The notes under the pieces are model-generated. The model saw only the letters and a program-made list of their open reading frames with translations. It did not search any database and had not been told where the DNA came from. A program made the position numbers and the translations under genes. A DNA stretch of 64,000 nt from Lichtheimia corymbifera B2541 (lineage: Eukaryota; Mucoromycota; Mucoromycetes; Mucorales; Lichtheimiaceae). The DNA lies in contig JNEU01001054.1 of the NCBI GenBank assembly GCA_000697475.1, positions 62,001 through 126,000 on the forward strand, read 5' to 3'. Position 1 is the first letter of the stretch, and every line of letters begins with the position of its first letter. Below are positions 63,297-64,000 of this stretch, in pieces.

Positions 63297-64000
63297 ATGT
63301 CTCGCAGACACAAGAAATCGAGGTCCTGCACCGTATTGCCGCTTCCATTGGCACTGACCTCTTCCATCGCTACGCATGCATCTGATCCCATGGATACGCG
63401 ATCACCTCATCCAGAACCCTACCCCAAGGCTACCAGCAGTTGTAGTAGCAGCACAAGCAATAGCAGCCATAATAGCAGTATAAGCTCGAGTCAGGACGCA
63501 CAGAGTGGAGGGCACCTTACATCATCCTATGATGCAAACAGCCGTGAAGAGAATACTACTGTACGCAGTGGATTATCGTCATTATTACGCCATAGAACAG
63601 CACCATTCCCATTACCATCATTTTGTATCTTTTCTCGCAAAGCACTGAGTCACGAGTCGGCTCCACAGGGTGAGATTGTGCCTTACTTTTATCCTGAATC
63701 AGTTCCCGTGGATAGTATCTGTATGCTCGTAGGCGTCCTTGAATCTCTTTTGCGTACCATGGATGATATCACCAATGAGCAGGCTGGAGAAGAAGACGAC
63801 GATGCGGATGAGGACGACGAGGACTATGAACAATTATGCAAGATTATTGGCCTTGGAACATTCAAAGTAGCTATATGGAAAGGATGGGAAGAAGATCGTG
63901 GATTGGTAGGTTGCATCTTTTCCCCCCATGGAAGGAGAATAGCGGTAACTAATCATCTCGATCATAGGCTGTCATCTTGTCAACGCAGTTTCCTGATCAC
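63297..64000 (+). CDS. 5' part of an unknown Ser-rich gene, cut by the right edge
   Basis: Exon 1 is 63297-63905 (203 codons), with an intron 63906-63967 (GTAGGT...ATAG, branch-like CTAAT) and then a second exon open to the edge. The N-terminal 90 residues are Ser/Asn-rich and low complexity. After that comes ordered sequence (VPYFYPESVPVDSICMLVG, then LESLLRTMDDI), an acidic Asp/Glu run and KIIGLGTFKVAIWKGWEED. After the intron the frame continues AVILSTQFPD. No family is recognised. The ATG at 63297 is the outermost; another Met lies 31 codons later. Confidence 0.6.
   Translation, partial: MSRRHKKSRSCTVLPLPLALTSSIATHASDPMDTRSPHPEPYPKATSSCSSSTSNSSHNSSISSSQDAQSGGHLTSSYDANSREENTTVRSGLSSLLRHRTAPFPLPSFCIFSRKALSHESAPQGEIVPYFYPESVPVDSICMLVGVLESLLRTMDDITNEQAGEEDDDADEDDEDYEQLCKIIGLGTFKVAIWKGWEEDRGLVGCIFSPHGRRIAVTNHLDHRLSSCQRSFLI

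Overview
This window looks like nuclear DNA of a filamentous fungus, most likely an early-diverging Mucoromycota/Mucorales type; that placement is inference from gene architecture and gene content. Genes are compact and mostly interrupted by 50-120 nt introns with GTAAGT-like donors and TAG/CAG acceptors. They encode typical fungal proteins (NoxR, Afi1, Cdc25-type RasGEF, a Gcn4/Cpc1 bZIP, Hmt1-type ABC). I saw no prokaryotic features, CRISPR arrays, rRNA, or convincing tRNA genes, and no intact transposon.

Left part (1-18 kb): a JMJD4-like oxygenase; a long Ser/Thr-rich protein I do not recognise; a small secreted Cys-rich protein with a GC-AG intron (minus); a p67phox/NoxR-like TPR-PB1 protein (minus), divergent from an Afi1/MesA DENN-type polarity protein of 10 exons; a small probable mitochondrial protein; and a WrbA/Pst2 flavodoxin-like quinone reductase. 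A gene-poor stretch follows (about 17.8-21.2 kb).

Middle (21-46 kb): a Ras guanine nucleotide exchange factor (SH3, two WW-like modules, RasGEFN, RasGEF); the Tgs1 RNA-cap hypermethylase converging on an Hmt1/ABCB6-type half ABC transporter; an unknown membrane protein; Cks1 with a long Gln-rich N-terminal extension and a 19-nt micro-exon; two unknown small proteins; an MFS transporter divergent from the P5A ATPase Spf1. The Spf1 start codon is split by an intron.

Right part (46-64 kb): a duplicated pair of tiny Cys/His-rich mini-genes, each with an intron immediately before the stop codon and with duplicated promoters; an intronless SET/MYND methyltransferase; a class I SAM methyltransferase; a Gcn4/Cpc1-like bZIP with two upstream ORFs in its leader; a four-TM membrane protein; the SAM50 outer-membrane assembly factor; a Gfo/Idh/MocA oxidoreductase; a mitochondrial-type J-protein; a decayed array of about 150-190 bp modules arranged as a 513-bp higher-order repeat; and the 5' part of an unknown gene that runs off the right edge.

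The genes do not form a single pathway. Loose themes are ER/mitochondrial membrane biogenesis (spf1, sam50, J-protein) and cell polarity/Ras/ROS signalling (afi1, RasGEF, noxR). Intron-exon structures were assembled by eye from splice consensus, frame continuity and remembered family motifs; no search or RNA data was available.
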